NCBI GenBank assembly: GCA_964036665.1
Contig: OZ038531.1
Span: forward strand, 9,920,168-9,984,167
Origin: Gordius sp. MW1
Lineage: Eukaryota > Nematomorpha > Gordioida > Gordea > Gordiidae
DNA length: 64,000 nt
Direction of reading: 5' to 3'
The notes below the pieces were generated by a model. That model was not told the DNA's origin, did no database searches, and saw only the letters and a list, made by a program, of their open reading frames with translations. Shown one piece after another: positions 1 through 12,000 of the stretch (position 1 is the first letter of the stretch; every line of letters starts with the position of its first letter). The position numbers and the translations under genes are program-made.

Positions 1-831
1 GGGGTAGGCTAAAATTATAGTGAGGTTGAAACAAAATAAATACTAATATGATGGCAAAATTGCTCATATATTCTTCTTTTTGTACACATAATCCATGCTA
101 AGAATAAAAAATTCATGCAGGGTGAAAGGTGTTTTAAAAAATTTTGCTAGCTAGTTGTGACCATTTTTTATTTTAATTAAAATTAAAGGTTTTTTTAAAC
201 TCGGTTATTTGCCCATCGCGTAAAGTTCAAAATTTAAGTTGATTTTTAATCCAATAAAATTTATTTACCATATATTCTTTATAGATTTGCAATTTGATAA
301 AAAACAAACATCATAATATGTTCTTGTGATAATTGATTATATCGCCATCTATTGATATTTTTGGTGGAAATGTAATTTTTCGAATTCTTGACCATCTCGT
401 AGCCGATCCCAAACTTTTTTTGACTGAATGATAGTGGGTCATAAAAGAGTGCACATTGTGAAATTGGTGATTTCATATACAGGGTAAAAATGTATTTATG
501 ATTTTTCACTAATTTGACCACAAAAAATTAACCGCAAAAGTTTGAGGTTTTTAGTTAAATTATTTTGATAGAAGATTTTTTTAGGAACAAAATGCAACAA
601 AATTTGAGTGAATAACGCAATTACTTTCAAAAATATGACAAAAATAGTAAAATCCATAAAACGCTCCCGAACGTGATTTTGGCCCTTTAAACGTCCATAA
701 CTTAAAAAGTATTGGCACACAGAAATTACTCTAATAATTGAGGCCTACACCCTTGCCAAAATTATCCTGATCTGAGTTGGTCGGTCGAAAATCGTTTTTT
801 TTTGACGGATCGACATGGAATGGCCCATATG
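1..831. repeat. Right-hand part of a degenerate foldback-type repeat; no gene
   Basis: No convincing gene is seen. The last 170 bases resemble the inner part of the palindromic element at 10647-12576: both carry a phrase reading as cgtccataact or cgcccataact, followed by a gap, then gtcgaaaatcg and an end reading gacatggaatg-ccc. The element seems older and its left end is not recognisable, so it may lie outside the window. The hAT at 832 is inserted exactly at this end. Confidence 0.4.
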
Positions 832-1234
832 CACTGGCGTAGATAAGGGGGGGGGATTGTGAAGTTGAACCCCCCGCCCCCCCCCCCCCCCCCCCCCGCG
901 GATAAAAATAATTATTTAAATAAGCTTTAATAACACGGGTTTTTTTCGCTTAAATGTACAAAATTTTCCTTGTGGTTACAAAAAAATTTCCGCCATCTTT
1001 TATGAATTCCTCTAATACTATAAATAAAAGAAAAGGTACTATGCTTGACATCTGCGTTAAAATAACTAACGAAAAAGATATTAATTGCAACTCAAAATCA
1101 AACCCTATATCTTCTGGTAAGACCTTTAAATAAATTCAAATTATATCCTTCTAGTCATTAGCAAAGATTTCATTCTCTCTACGACCGAATCCATCTCAAC
1201 AAAGAACATAAATATTTATGATATAGGAAATTTT

Positions 1235-2155
1235 TTGAAAAAAAATATAGACAATATGGAAAGGATTAAAGTTATTAATTTTATTTGGAAGCCAGATTCA
1301 GAATATGCTTTTCCTAAGGATAATCGTTACTTGGAATTCAATTATACCTGGATGAAACAATATCCATGGTTGGCATATTCTGATTCTCTTCACGGGGCCT
1401 TTTGTAAATTCTATGTAATTATGGGCAAAAGAACTGGTGGATATGGTCACCATGAATTAGAAGCCCTAATTACACGTCGATGCCAAAAATGGAAAAACGT
1501 TTTGGAAGTTTTCAAAGCTTATGCTTCTGCTAAATATCATAAGCACTCAATTGAAGCTTTTAATTCATTTGAGAATATTTATACCAATAAAAAAGAATCA
1601 ATTTGTAATTTATTATCAGAAGAAAATAGGATGAATAAATATAAATTAAGACAGGCACTCATTGTTATAATTGAAACAATCATCTTCTGTGGAAAACAAG
1701 GGATTCCTCTCAGAGGTATAAAATGTATAAACACCTAATTAATTTTTAAAAAGGCCATATAGATTATGGTGCTTTACCACTTAGAGTTCATAGAAACATA
1801 GACTCTAATCAAGGGGATTTTTAGAGAACTCTTACTATTTCTATCAAACCATAGTGATAAAGTTTGCAAGGCTTTAATAGATTGCCCTAAAAATGCGAAA
1901 CATATATCTCCTCATATTCAAAATTATTGGCATAATTTCACACATCATTCAATCCAAAATTGTAGAAGAAGTAAACAATGCTCCTTTTTTTTGCAATATT
2001 AGCAGATAAGACTGCTGATATTTCAACCCATGAACAATTGTCTTTAGTTGTTCGGTATTTGGATGTGAAATCAACACCTATAAGTGTGAATGAGCACTTT
2101 TTTATTATTTGTAAATATAAAGGATATGACTGGAAGAGGCCTCTCTGAGGTCATC
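1235..2155 (+). pseudogene. hAT transposase, N-terminal part (broken)
   Basis: The frame 1235-1738 reads like the zinc-finger (TTF-type) and early DUF4371 part of ZMYM1-like hAT transposases: a block with YPWLAYS and a Phe-Cys pair, then GFxxW-like spacing ending in a run of KHxxS. Similarity continues in another frame after 1740 (phrases matching 'plRgHr', 'gnf.eLl' and 'iQNe' patterns), so at least one frameshift is present. The pair of this fragment is at 7102-7955. The start at 1235 is a non-ATG codon and is not meaningful. Confidence 0.65.
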
Positions 2156-2700
2156 TTAACACTCCGTCGGTCGGGTGGGGTCATAATGACCCCAAGCCGT
2201 TTAAAAACGCTGTACAAAAAAAATTAGTGAATATTCCAATTTCATTTTTTCAGTAGCTTAACAAAATTTACCCTAGAATATCTCTGCAAAATTTGGCTAG
2301 TTTTTATCCAATAGTTTTTAAGATACACGTGTTTTAGATGCCCGGGGTCTTCCACGACCCCACCTTCCATAATCAAAAAAAAATTTTAAAATTTTTTTTT
2401 GAAATATATTATTAAAACCCATTATCGTAAACCCATTTGTGACAAAATTTTTTGTATACATTTCTTTTTATTGAAAATATTCAAATTTTAAACTCTAATT
2501 TTTACATGTTAATTTTTCCTCGTGGTAATTCAAAGTGCTTATTTGTGTGATTTTATTGCATTTTTTGATTTTTTAATAAGTCTAATATTAAAAAGTGCAG
2601 TTTTTTTTATAGTTCTTCGTCTGAAGATGGTATATGAACCTAACAGTTATAACATTTTATCAAGTTCTTGATGATTCTATGATTACATATACTGAGTGAC

Positions 2701-3009
2701 CAATGTTACACGATCCAAATTCTTGTACTGTATAAGCGATCTGACATTCCATTTTCTTATTCGATCCAAAAAATAACGAAGCGCCGATTTGTGTTTTTCG
2801 CATTCGGAAAAACACAAATCGTAAGAAATAAACAAAATTTCTTACTCACGTTTTCATATTGTGATTTCGGTCTCGCAAAGGCAGGTTTTGTAGGGTTAGG
2901 GTTAAGTCATTTAGGTTCAAGATACATAATTACTTTTTTTGGATCGAATAAGAAAATGGAATGTCAGATCGCTTATACAGTACAAGAATTTGGATCGTGT
3001 AACATTGGC
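2701..3009. repeat. Hairpin MITE with ttagggtt-rich loop
   Basis: The two arms (about 2701-2780 and 2925-3009) are inverted copies, both containing the phrase gtacaagaatttggatcgtg or its complement. The loop of about 140 bases has a block reading gtagggttagggttaag. It has no coding content; the 76-codon frame inside it is an artefact of the arms. Confidence 0.7.
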
Positions 3010-3224
3010 CTGAGTGAGTAGTCATGAATCTGTGAATGAGTTAACAGGAGATTAAGATAAGAAGAGTTAATTGATATGCCTAACAAAGTTAGTTACTTTT
3101 ATAGGAAATAACTTAGCTTTTATTATATGATATATTTCAAAGGAATACTAAGTGCCACAAAAATTGTCCTAATAAAAATGTTAGAACAAAATAGAATTGT
3201 GTATTTTATTTACCTGGAGTAAAG

Positions 3225-3330
3225 CCATATGGATGGGCAACCAAAACTCCTCTTGATTGTTTTAAATTACTTATTACAGATGAAATAATTAAGAGTAGAG
3301 TGAAATTTAGCAAATTTATGACTATATAAA
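3225..3330 (+). pseudogene. piggyBac transposase remnant
   Basis: A short open stretch starting near 3246 reads PLDCFKLLITDEII. This resembles the beginning of the DDE_Tnp_1_7 domain of piggyBac transposases, where the pattern P-x-D-x-F-x-L-hydrophobic-x-D-E-h-h is common. It ends in a stop at about 3327. Nothing else of the transposase is legible, so the assignment rests on this fragment plus the TTAA-flanked ends of the host element. Confidence 0.4.
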
Positions 3331-4258
3331 TATATGTAGAAAATATATATGTAACTATTTTTATAGCCTCATAAAATTTTATATAACATTTTTCATTTAA
3401 ATATTTTTTATTAATTTTGATCTTTTATTATAAATCTTTATGAAAATTTTATAAAATAACATTTAAATTTATAAAAGTATGAGTTGAAACCAATAGTAAC
3501 TTTTTTGCCTTAAAAAATTAAAAACCAAAAATTGCCTAAGTTTAAACATCTCTATTTTTTTTTCGTTTTTGGGTTATTTTTTTTTCCACATTTATAGTTT
3601 CAACCTTCTTTTATAAGATCTATTAATTAAACCATAAAATATAATATAGTTTTTTGGGTATGAGGCAAAATAGTCATTAGGGGAAAAATTTTGGGGGTTG
3701 TTCTAAATATAGATATAAAATTTTAACCACTGAACAAATAGCCAAATTAATATATTAATGAATGTATAAGGGTGCGTCTTAATACGCGCTTTTGTAGCTA
3801 GCTTGAAAAAGCGAATGCATGTTAAAACCATAGGTTAAAACATAGACGCGTCTTAATACGAGCGTCACGTCATTTTTGTAGTTTTGCCGTATCAACTCAA
3901 CCGCGATCAACAAGCTACAAGCAGTGGCGTAGCTAGCCTTTTTGCCTTGGGGGGGGGGGGGGCTGAGCTGGTCAAATAGGGGGGGGGGGGAGACAAAATT
4001 TTTTTGTTACGTACACCCTTAAGAAAAAAAAATTTATGTTTTGCCCCCCCCCCCCAATTCAAAACCCAAATATGACAATGGGTCAAATGCAATTTAAAAT
4101 TTTTCCTTCATAAACGTTGGACAAACTTAAAATTCCGCTATTACTCTGTGTATTTTTTCTATTAACATCACACTAATATGTCCCCTCATGTTTATAGGGC
4201 ATAAAAATAAAATAAATAAAATTTATTCATAAATAAAACAAGGTGATGTAGTTGAAAC

Positions 4259-4411
4259 GGTGGCCCGTCAACTTGCCGAAAACAATCTCGCCGAATTTAA
4301 TGTCCCCCAGCTAAAAAAGTCCTCCATTTTGTGATTGATTGAATGGGGGACGATTTTAAGCTGGGGGACATTAAATTCGGCAAGATTGTTTTCGGCGAGT
4401 TGATAGTGCAC
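4259..4411. repeat. Foldback MITE, family with tgccgaaa termini
   Basis: This is an almost complete hairpin. The left arm reads inward as ggtggcccgtcaacttgccg and the right arm is its imperfect inverse. It is flanked by a 10-bp direct repeat tagttgaaac (4249-4258 and 4412-4421), probably an 8-10 bp target duplication. A related end occurs at about 14640-14762. The 82-codon frame across it is spurious. Confidence 0.75.
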
Positions 4412-5286
4412 TAGTTGAAACAATATAGAAAATTTAAAATGGTATAATAAGTTTTGTATAAATGAATTGTAAGGGTACAAAGTGGAACGGGGATATTGAC
4501 AAGAAATCTTTGACATTTTAAAAAATAATGCAAATAATTAAAAAAATCTATACAACAAAGTTTTTATAAAAATATTTTATTGCCTTACAATTTTATATAT
4601 GCAATATTGGCAGCATTTATATCAGGAAAACAATGAGAACATTTATAAGCCTTTTTTTAGGTTAGATCCTCAAAAGGCGAATTACATATAACATAAAATA
4701 TAAAAAAAATTAATTATGAAATTAAAATTAGTATTTAGAAGTTATTGCCCCTTGATATTATAGATATATTTGTACAACCCCCCCCCCCCCCCCCCCCCTT
4801 TACACCACCTGAAAATTAAAATGAACTAATAAATTTAACGGCTAAATGAACCTTAAAAATATTCTGTCAAAATTAAATGAATCAAAATTTTATTTAATAG
4901 TTTTAGATGAAATTAGAGATGTGAGATGCACAGAACAACTTAGCGTTTAAAGACAAATAGAATGAATTTTTTTTAGGATTTTTATCCCTTGAAAGTTTTG
5001 ATGCGTTAACAATTGTATAAAATTCAGGAATTGGTTATTAATATTAATTTATCAAACTTATGATAAGGGGAAAAAATGGTGTACAAACTATTTTTTGGAA
5101 AACTATTGGCTTTATATGTGCATGTGGTACATAAAAATATCCAAGATATGTTAAACAATAAGCATGTGAGATGGACAATTAAACTGAATCCAGGATGGAA
5201 TTTTCGTAAATTTAATAATATCTTAATATATTTTAAAAGTGTTAAAAAGTTTAAAAGCCCAGATAGTTTTTCATTAAATATTAAAA

Positions 5287-5529
5287 TTAGTCTTTTAATA
5301 GTAGTTCATTACGCCTTTTACTCGATGTTGCAAACAAATTTATAATATCATCCGGGGGAATAACATTTATAAAGTCATGTTCCAAGCTCAATAAAGCTAA
5401 GGAAGATAACCTATCTTGTCCAATTGTGGAACGAAGATAAGTTTTAATCCGTTTTAGCAATGAGAACGATCTTTCGCATGACATGAAGTTGGTTAAAATT
5501 ATTTTAATTAAAATAATAAAATTTCGCAC
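5287..5529 (-). pseudogene. hAT transposase C-terminal dimerisation segment (relic)
   Basis: On the minus strand the frame contains SCERSFSLLKRIKTYLRSTI, the conserved hAT C-terminal dimerisation motif (S-E-R-x-F-S-x-L-x-R-I-K-T-x-L-R-x-x). It is followed by L-S-S-L-A-L-L-S-L-E, typical of the domain end. The upstream transposase core is not present as an open frame, so this is a truncated copy belonging to the 3922-5743 element. Confidence 0.75.
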
Positions 5530-5779
5530 CCTTTATTGTCGTCTTATGCAGCATCTTTATTTTTATTTGTAATATTATAATTAAAACTTTTATTCAGAAA
5601 CAATAATAATAATCTTTATATTGTTTCTTAGTTAAGATGAAGAAAATGGCTTAAGGGGCCCAAGATTTTTCGCTTGGGGGGGCCCATGGGGCCCGGTTTC
5701 TGCTCTTGGGGGGGCCCGGGCCCCCTCCCTAGCTACGCCACTGGCTATTGAGTAAGCTATTACTGTGACCTAATATGTT

Positions 5780-6300
5780 TACATAGATAGACAAGATCAA
5801 GTAAAAACATTATTAAGAAGTGTGGAAAGGCACATGAAAAGCTCCACATGAATAATTGAATGGAATAAGCCTGGGGTTTGGTGGCCACATAATGCAACTT
5901 GGCTGGTAACTAGTATCAATTAAAATACCAACTTTAAAAGTGGATTATTGTAAAACTAAATGGAAAACACTCTGAAGAAAATAGACAGAGAAGCAAAGAA
6001 TTCTTAGGATTTGGAAAAGACATTCCTTGATTCTCTTCTTCAAGATTTTAAAGCCTTATCTGATCCCAATAAATTTTTGTTAATAAATGTTTTACAAAAC
6101 TTGTATTTTTACATGAATAAAGTATTTAAATTATTGGAATATGAACAAATATCTCATATCTCTCTAGCTTGTTGGGTTGAAAGATATTTTCAACTGTTAT
6201 GTATTGTTATTGTTAATCTCATAATCATATATAGGCAAAGCTTTATTATCAGTACATTTTGTAGTGAACAAATACCCTGAACTATCTTTTCAGCCTTTTT
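5780..6300 (+). pseudogene. Unassigned coding remnant with BESS-like motif
   Basis: The open stretch at 6011-6280 begins with FLDSLLQDFKALSDPNK followed by an L-x-N-x-L-Q-N-L pattern. This resembles the BESS motif found at the C-terminus of MADF-domain proteins and of some transposon-derived proteins. The bases just upstream contain short open pieces without an identifiable domain. There is no ATG start and no intact gene. It could equally be a fragment of another transposon protein. Confidence 0.3.
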
Positions 6301-6488
6301 AAGCTTTGTTTTTATAGGAGTTTTAAGTATACTAAATCTTAAAAATTTCACACTTTTAAGTTTGGTAGGCTAATAAATTTTTGTTTAAACTAAATGTTCT
6401 ACATTATTTGAAAACGAATTGATGTTTATGATTTATTTTATATTAAATACTAATAAAATGGTATGTGTATTTTGAAGTATAAGCTTAA

Positions 6489-6860
6489 TTATAGTTATTT
6501 ACTAAACTTGACAATCCTAAACATTAATAACAATATATTAAGTTGATATTGTAGACAATAAAATGTATATTTATTTACAAAACTTGACAATCCTAAACAT
6601 TAATAACAATATATTAAGTTGATAATCTATATTTATTTTCTAAACTTGACAATCCTAAACATTAATCTAATATATTAAGTTGATAATGTATATTTATTTT
6701 AAACTTGACAATCTAAACATTAATAACAACATATTAAGTTGATATTGTAGACAATAAAATGTATATTTATTTTCTAAACTTGACGATCCTAAACATTAAT
6801 AACAATATATTAAGTTGATAATGTATATTTATTTTCTAAACTTGACAATCCTAAACATGA
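6489..6860. repeat. Minisatellite, 60-90 bp units, about six copies
   Basis: The units share the phrases aaacttgacaatcctaaaca and ttaataacaatatattaagt, then a variable gataatgtatatttatttt segment. Some units carry an extra tagacaataaaatgt insert, which explains the alternating lengths. The array lies in the right part of the piggyBac-like insertion. Confidence 0.85.
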
Positions 6861-7101
6861 AAAATGATTAATAAAGTAATTGTATCCATGAAACGTGAAG
6901 CGCGTATTTGGACAGAAAAAAAAATTGCGGGCTTTAAGTTGTAGCGCGTATTAAGACGTAGCCTAAGAGTTGAAATATTATTCTTGCAAATTTTGACAAG
7001 TTTCTATTATAAAATATGGAAGTTATAGCTATTTAAAGTTTGGGGTAATAATAACCCCAAATACCATCCGTGTTAGCATTTTAGACCCGACCGACTGTTA
7101 A

Positions 7102-8280
7102 AGGCTTTACAAGATCTCAAAATATATACATCAAAATTGAGAGGACAAGGTTATAATGGTGCTCCAGCCATGAGTGGGTTGAAAAATGGTGTTCAAACAC
7201 ATATTAAAAGTATTTATCACACAGCAATTTATATTCATTGTTCTGCGCATGTCTTAAATCTTGGTATTGCAGATTCTTGCAAAGTTTCACAAATTCAAAA
7301 TTGTATAGGTATTATGTTTTTCTTATTAATATATTTTCAATTAATAGGGATTATTAAAAAAGTTGTTGATTTTTTATCAACACCAAAGAGACAAAGTTTG
7401 TTCAAGTCAATTGTAAAGTCTATAGACCATAGAAACTTGAAATAATAAACCCTTTGTGAAACAAGATGGGTTCTGAAACACACTGCTATTATCAATTTTT
7501 TGAACTTAAAGATTTATTTATTTCAGCTTGAACAGATTTGTGATTGGACAGATAATGAATCTTCCTCAGGCGCCATGTTGTTAGTCTCAGCTCTAAAAAC
7601 TGGTCATTTTTGGTTAGCTTTGTACATGTTAAAGCAAGTTTTTTCTTATACTATCAATCTAAGCATTCATTTGCAAAGAGTAAACATGGACTTAGTAGAA
7701 GCACTTAATGCAACAGAAAACATTGTAGAAGCAATTGAACTGATTAGAAATAATTCTTTGGATGAATTTTCCATGATTTTTAAAAATGTCACTTTGCTGG
7801 GAAAACAATATAGTTTTGAGATAGTAATCCCCAGAGGAAATGCCCATCAAACCCCAGAAAATTATTCTAGAATAACTTTGTATAATGTTTTTTTAGATAC
7901 CTTTTTGAATGAAATGGATTCTAGATGCCTTCAGAATAAGCAAATTCTCATGTGATTTAATTCTTTACTCTTACAACCGCTAGTTACACTGTGTGAAGAA
8001 AAAGTTAAAAACTTTTTAAAATTAGCAAATTTTTATGGATGATCTAAATGGCAATGATGAACTCTACAAGGCTGAAATTCAGCTATGGTATCAATCATTC
8101 AAATAATGCTGCTAACCTGATAACCTCCCTTCAAATGCACTTCACACATTAACTAATCAGAGATCTTAGCAACACTTCCAGTTACGACCTGTTCAAATGA
8201 AAGAATTTTTTTCTACATTAAGAAGACTTAAAACTTACCTAAGGAATACAATTGGTCAAGAAAGGTAAACATACATTATA
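7102..8280 (+). pseudogene. hAT transposase, central and C-terminal part (broken)
   Basis: The frame at 7137-7445 contains RGQGYNGAPAMSG and then IHCSAHVLNLGIADSC, the classic block of DUF4371/ZMYM1-like hAT transposases. It continues in other frames through 7500-7955. Near 8190-8260 the phrase MKEFFSTLRRLKTYLRNTIG is the C-terminal dimerisation motif. This is the continuation of the fragment at 1235-2155, interrupted by the piggyBac-like insertion at the TTAA. Stops near 7442, 7953 and 8041 make it non-functional. Confidence 0.75.
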
Positions 8281-8558
8281 TTATAAATTTTGTATAGGCT
8301 TAGGTTTAACCTTGTTAAATGTTCATATAAATTAAGTTCCACCTACAGAAGCTATAATTAATGAGTTTTTGTTCAAATCACGTAGATAATTTATTGTACA
8401 TACTAATTTCTTAAAATTGTATTATATGATGACATTTATAATATATTTCTTATATGAATATGATTGTATTACTTTATATGTATAAATAAACTATTAATTG
8501 CTATGATTTAAATTCCAACCCCCCCCCCCCCCCAAAAAAAAATCTATCTACGCCCCTG

Positions 8559-9065
8559 CCCATATGTGAATGAAGAGTTCCGGGAGAAGGGTGTATAGAA
8601 TGAGGTGTTCCGAGAGAAGGCGACGATTAAAACAAACCAGGTGAAATGTAATGACAAGAAGACGAGACGGTGACAGCCGATTGACAAAGAGAATCGAAGA
8701 GATGACAGCCGATGGACAGAATCGAGGAAAGACTTAGGGAGAGAAGCCGTGAGATTGTTCATTAATATGTTTTTTAAGTCCCACACAACATTTATGTTTT
8801 TTAATATAGATATTTTTTCAAGCTCCTCCAAATAAAATGACAAAAAAAATTTCTCGAGGGTTTACAAGACAGAAAGCTATCATTTTGCAGTTTACCAACT
8901 TAATATGCTTGTGGACCAAGTAAAAGTTAACTTTACAACATAGCAAGCTAAAACCTGGCTAAAAAGCGTGACGTTTTAATAAGCCACATGTTCTACAACG
9001 TAACATGAAAGAAACTAGTGCAGAAAATATATCACATAAATAAAGGGAAAGGGTGGAATTCTGTC
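8559..9065. other. No gene seen between the hAT and ENY2
   Basis: After the hAT target duplication there is purine-rich unique-looking sequence (8570-8760), then AT-rich sequence leading to the 3' end of ENY2. No open frame, RNA gene or transposon end is recognised. A clear AATAAA polyadenylation signal is not evident immediately after the ENY2 stop. Confidence 0.5.
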
Positions 9066-12000
9066 TCACTGCATTTCGGGCTGCTTCTCCAAAAATTCTT
9101 TGACTCGATTCAGCAACTCTACCTTCACATGATCTGGAACCAAGGCTGCAACATTATAGAAAATACATTACAACCGATTACGCTAATTTTTGCAATTGTA
9201 AATAATAGTTATAATTAAAGACTTTTGGCCAACAAATATTAATCTCTACCATGGGCGTAGCCAGGTCTGGATTAGGGGGGGGGGGCAAAACGTTTTAAGT
9301 TCAATTAGGGAGGGGCAAAACATAATTTTTTTTTTATTTTTTAAGGGTTTTTGCATTAAATTTTTTTTTTCGTCATTCAGGGGAGGGGGCGCCCCCCTCC
9401 CCCAGCTACGCCCATGATCTCTATTATAATTTGGTTAACCTAATAATAAGCTTCGTGTTATTTCTCAGTTTATAATGTTTTTTTGAAAATATGTGTTTTT
9501 ATATTAAATTGCTACCAAAGGTGATACCTCTAGCTTTAGACGTTATGTCTTCAATTAAGTCATCGGCTGTAACATTGTCGATCCCCTTCTCGTCCGCCAA
9601 TCGCGCTGCAGATTCTAATTAAAGCCCAAACACATTTAAACATATGAACTTGGTTATGGCATATATCAATTTAAATAATAAAATTTATTTCCTCTACTAA
9701 AGCATATCTTGTCATTAATTACACATTGCCATTTGGTGATTTCTGGAATTTAAATACATTAAAACAAAACAATTGTGGAATTCTTTTATGAAATAGTATA
9801 TCTAACGTTTTAATACTTGAATTACTTTATTAAAAAATCATGAATGATATTACAAATTTTCCTAAATATAAAGGTTTATTGTGGCAAAACAAAAACATTT
9901 CACATATTAGGTATTAAGTACTTATTAGCATTAAATAAATTATATGACCATTTAAATTATATAATCATATTTCTACAAAACGAATATAATAATATACACA
10001 TTACAAATTATAAATAAAAAAATGTCAAACATAGCCTTAATTGCACATGAAGAGTTATAGCAATACTCATTTGAACACAAATTAATTAATCCTAATTGTC
10101 CAAAGAATAATAAGTAATTGGACTGTGTATAAAAGCCAATTCATTTCTCTATTTAATAATTTAAAGTTTTTAAAAATGATACAATGCTTTTTCTTATAAT
10201 TACACATGAGTTAAAACCATATTAAACCAGGTATACATAAAACATTAAGTCTTGTCAACTAATTGTAAATTATATGAAAATTTTGGATTAAATCAGGTAA
10301 CTAAATCAAGAAGATTTTAATAGCTAAGTTACTACATAGTATCAATTGTAAAATTGCAAATAATAAAATTCATTGAATTAAACATGTTGCTTCCCAAAAG
10401 TCCAAAATAATTCAAGCTTGATATATTAATATTGCCATTTGCCAAATTCTACCAAAAATTTATCAACCCTTTTGGAATTTGCAATATTTTATCTAACATA
10501 TCCTCACAATTTAGCTATAAAATGGTGCACAGTTTTTTTATTGTTATTAACACTATATATAAGATTAAATTATATACTAGCTAAAGAATTACAATATTAA
10601 TACAAACCCATGTTAAATAAACATCTCCATTATGCTTTTAATAATTGGGACATTCCATGTCAAATCGCCACGTTTTCGGCCGACCCCCTCAGAATTTTAT
10701 AAAATTTGGTGGAAATGTTAAAACTAATAAAATTATTAATTTCCGAAAATTTTAGCTCATTTGGACCACTACTTTTCGAGTTGTGGGCGCTCAAAGGTCG
10801 AAAATCGGCCATTCAAAAAATCGGGTTGTGACGCTATATTCAATAAAATTGATAAATTATTGGCCCCCAAATCATAGAATCTTGTTGAAGTAATAGGTAA
10901 GACCTATCTCCATAGAAAAAAAATCAAAAAATTTTTTTGTCGATTGGTCATCTCATAATGGCCGAAATGGCCAATATGGCATAACTACTGTTGAACCCTC
11001 TCAAACCGTTTCAAATTTGAGACAAATGTTTTATACTACCTATTAATCAAATTAAATAAAAGAGAAAGTTGGGCGGCAATCTTGAAGTGGTCATAAATTG
11101 CTAGAAACGGTTTATTTATTTGGCGCCAAAATGACCCTCTAAAATTGGTTTTATTACTCATTTAGCCATCTTATAATATTATTATACAAATATTTTTGCT
11201 ATAAATTAACACCCCACCCCCCCCCCCCCCCCCCCCATATTCCCTATAAATTACAATCAAAATAGGGAGTGATTTTTCTCCGAATAGGCTACAAATTTAA
11301 TTTCCTTTTGAAATAGAAACAGCTTTGAAAAATCACCTTAAATAAAAATTTATTTCAAAGTATATATTCATTGTTTGTTATTCGATATGTAATAAGTATT
11401 AAAAAAAAGTATGACGGAGGGCATGTCTTCAAGCGCATAGAAAAAATTAATTTAACATATCTGAAGTATATTTTAGGTAAGAATATATTTTGGTGTCGCA
11501 TCAAGCATTTCGTTTTTAAATAAGATATAAGTTCTCCGGTTGAGGTTAAAGGTGATACAATTTTTAATATACCCATTTCTTTAGAGATATTTTGTGAAAT
11601 TTATTTAAGAAAGCGAAAGAGTTGACGGGGTTCGCATGGGTTAAGTAAACTAACTATTATTTTTTCATCGTCTTTTTATTATAAATCATATTCAAAATTT
11701 CGAACGTGGAGGGGATAATTAGTTTATAGTAAAATTAAACGATAAAATAATTTTATTAAAAGAATTCGACATCATTTAAAATTCGCGCTAGAGGTCATAG
11801 TAAATTAATTCATACGCGCCAAAAAAGAAATCAATCTGTGTTGATAAGGCAATTTTAAAGCCTATATTCAATAATCTTGACGATTTTATTATCTATTACA
11901 CGAGCCTGTTTCCAAATTACAATAAAATAATTTGTGGAAAAAAATTACTCGCTATTTTGATTTAAGATTATAGGGGGGGGGGGGGGGGGGGGGTTGGGGT

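Larger units (their letters stand above)
3922..5743 (-). mobile_element. Decayed hAT element nested in the piggyBac-like insertion
   Basis: The ends cagtggcgtagcta (3922) and tagctacgccactg (5743) are perfect inverted repeats of the hAT type and are followed inward by long G and C runs. The flanking 8-mers (gctacaag and gctattga) agree only in part, so the duplication has decayed or the two ends come from different copies. A minus-strand transposase C-terminus lies at 5287-5529, and a small MITE is nested at 4259-4411. Confidence 0.7.
2160..7097 (+). mobile_element. piggyBac-like insertion carrying nested repeats
   Basis: The insertion is flanked by TTAA at 2156-2159 and 7098-7101, the target duplication of piggyBac elements. 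The ends are inverted: cactccgtcggtcggg at left, cccgaccgactg at right. Subterminal palindromes, such as gggtcataatgacccc at about 2177, recur near the right end (ggggtaataataacccc). The insertion lies inside the hAT transposase gene at 832-8558. Only a short transposase remnant is visible (near 3246). Several younger repeats have expanded it to 4.9 kb. Confidence 0.75.
832..8558 (+). mobile_element. Decayed autonomous hAT transposon (zf-TTF/DUF4371 type)
   Basis: The ends are imperfect inverted repeats (cactggcgtaga at left, tctacgcccctg at right). They are flanked by a perfect 8-bp duplication, cccatatg, at 824-831 and 8559-8566, the hallmark of hAT insertion. Long C and G runs sit just inside both ends. 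Transposase pieces on the plus strand occur at 1235-1738, 1740-2150, 7102-7955 and about 8185-8260. A piggyBac-like insertion at 2160-7097 splits the transposase. Frameshifts and stops elsewhere show that it is dead. Confidence 0.85.
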
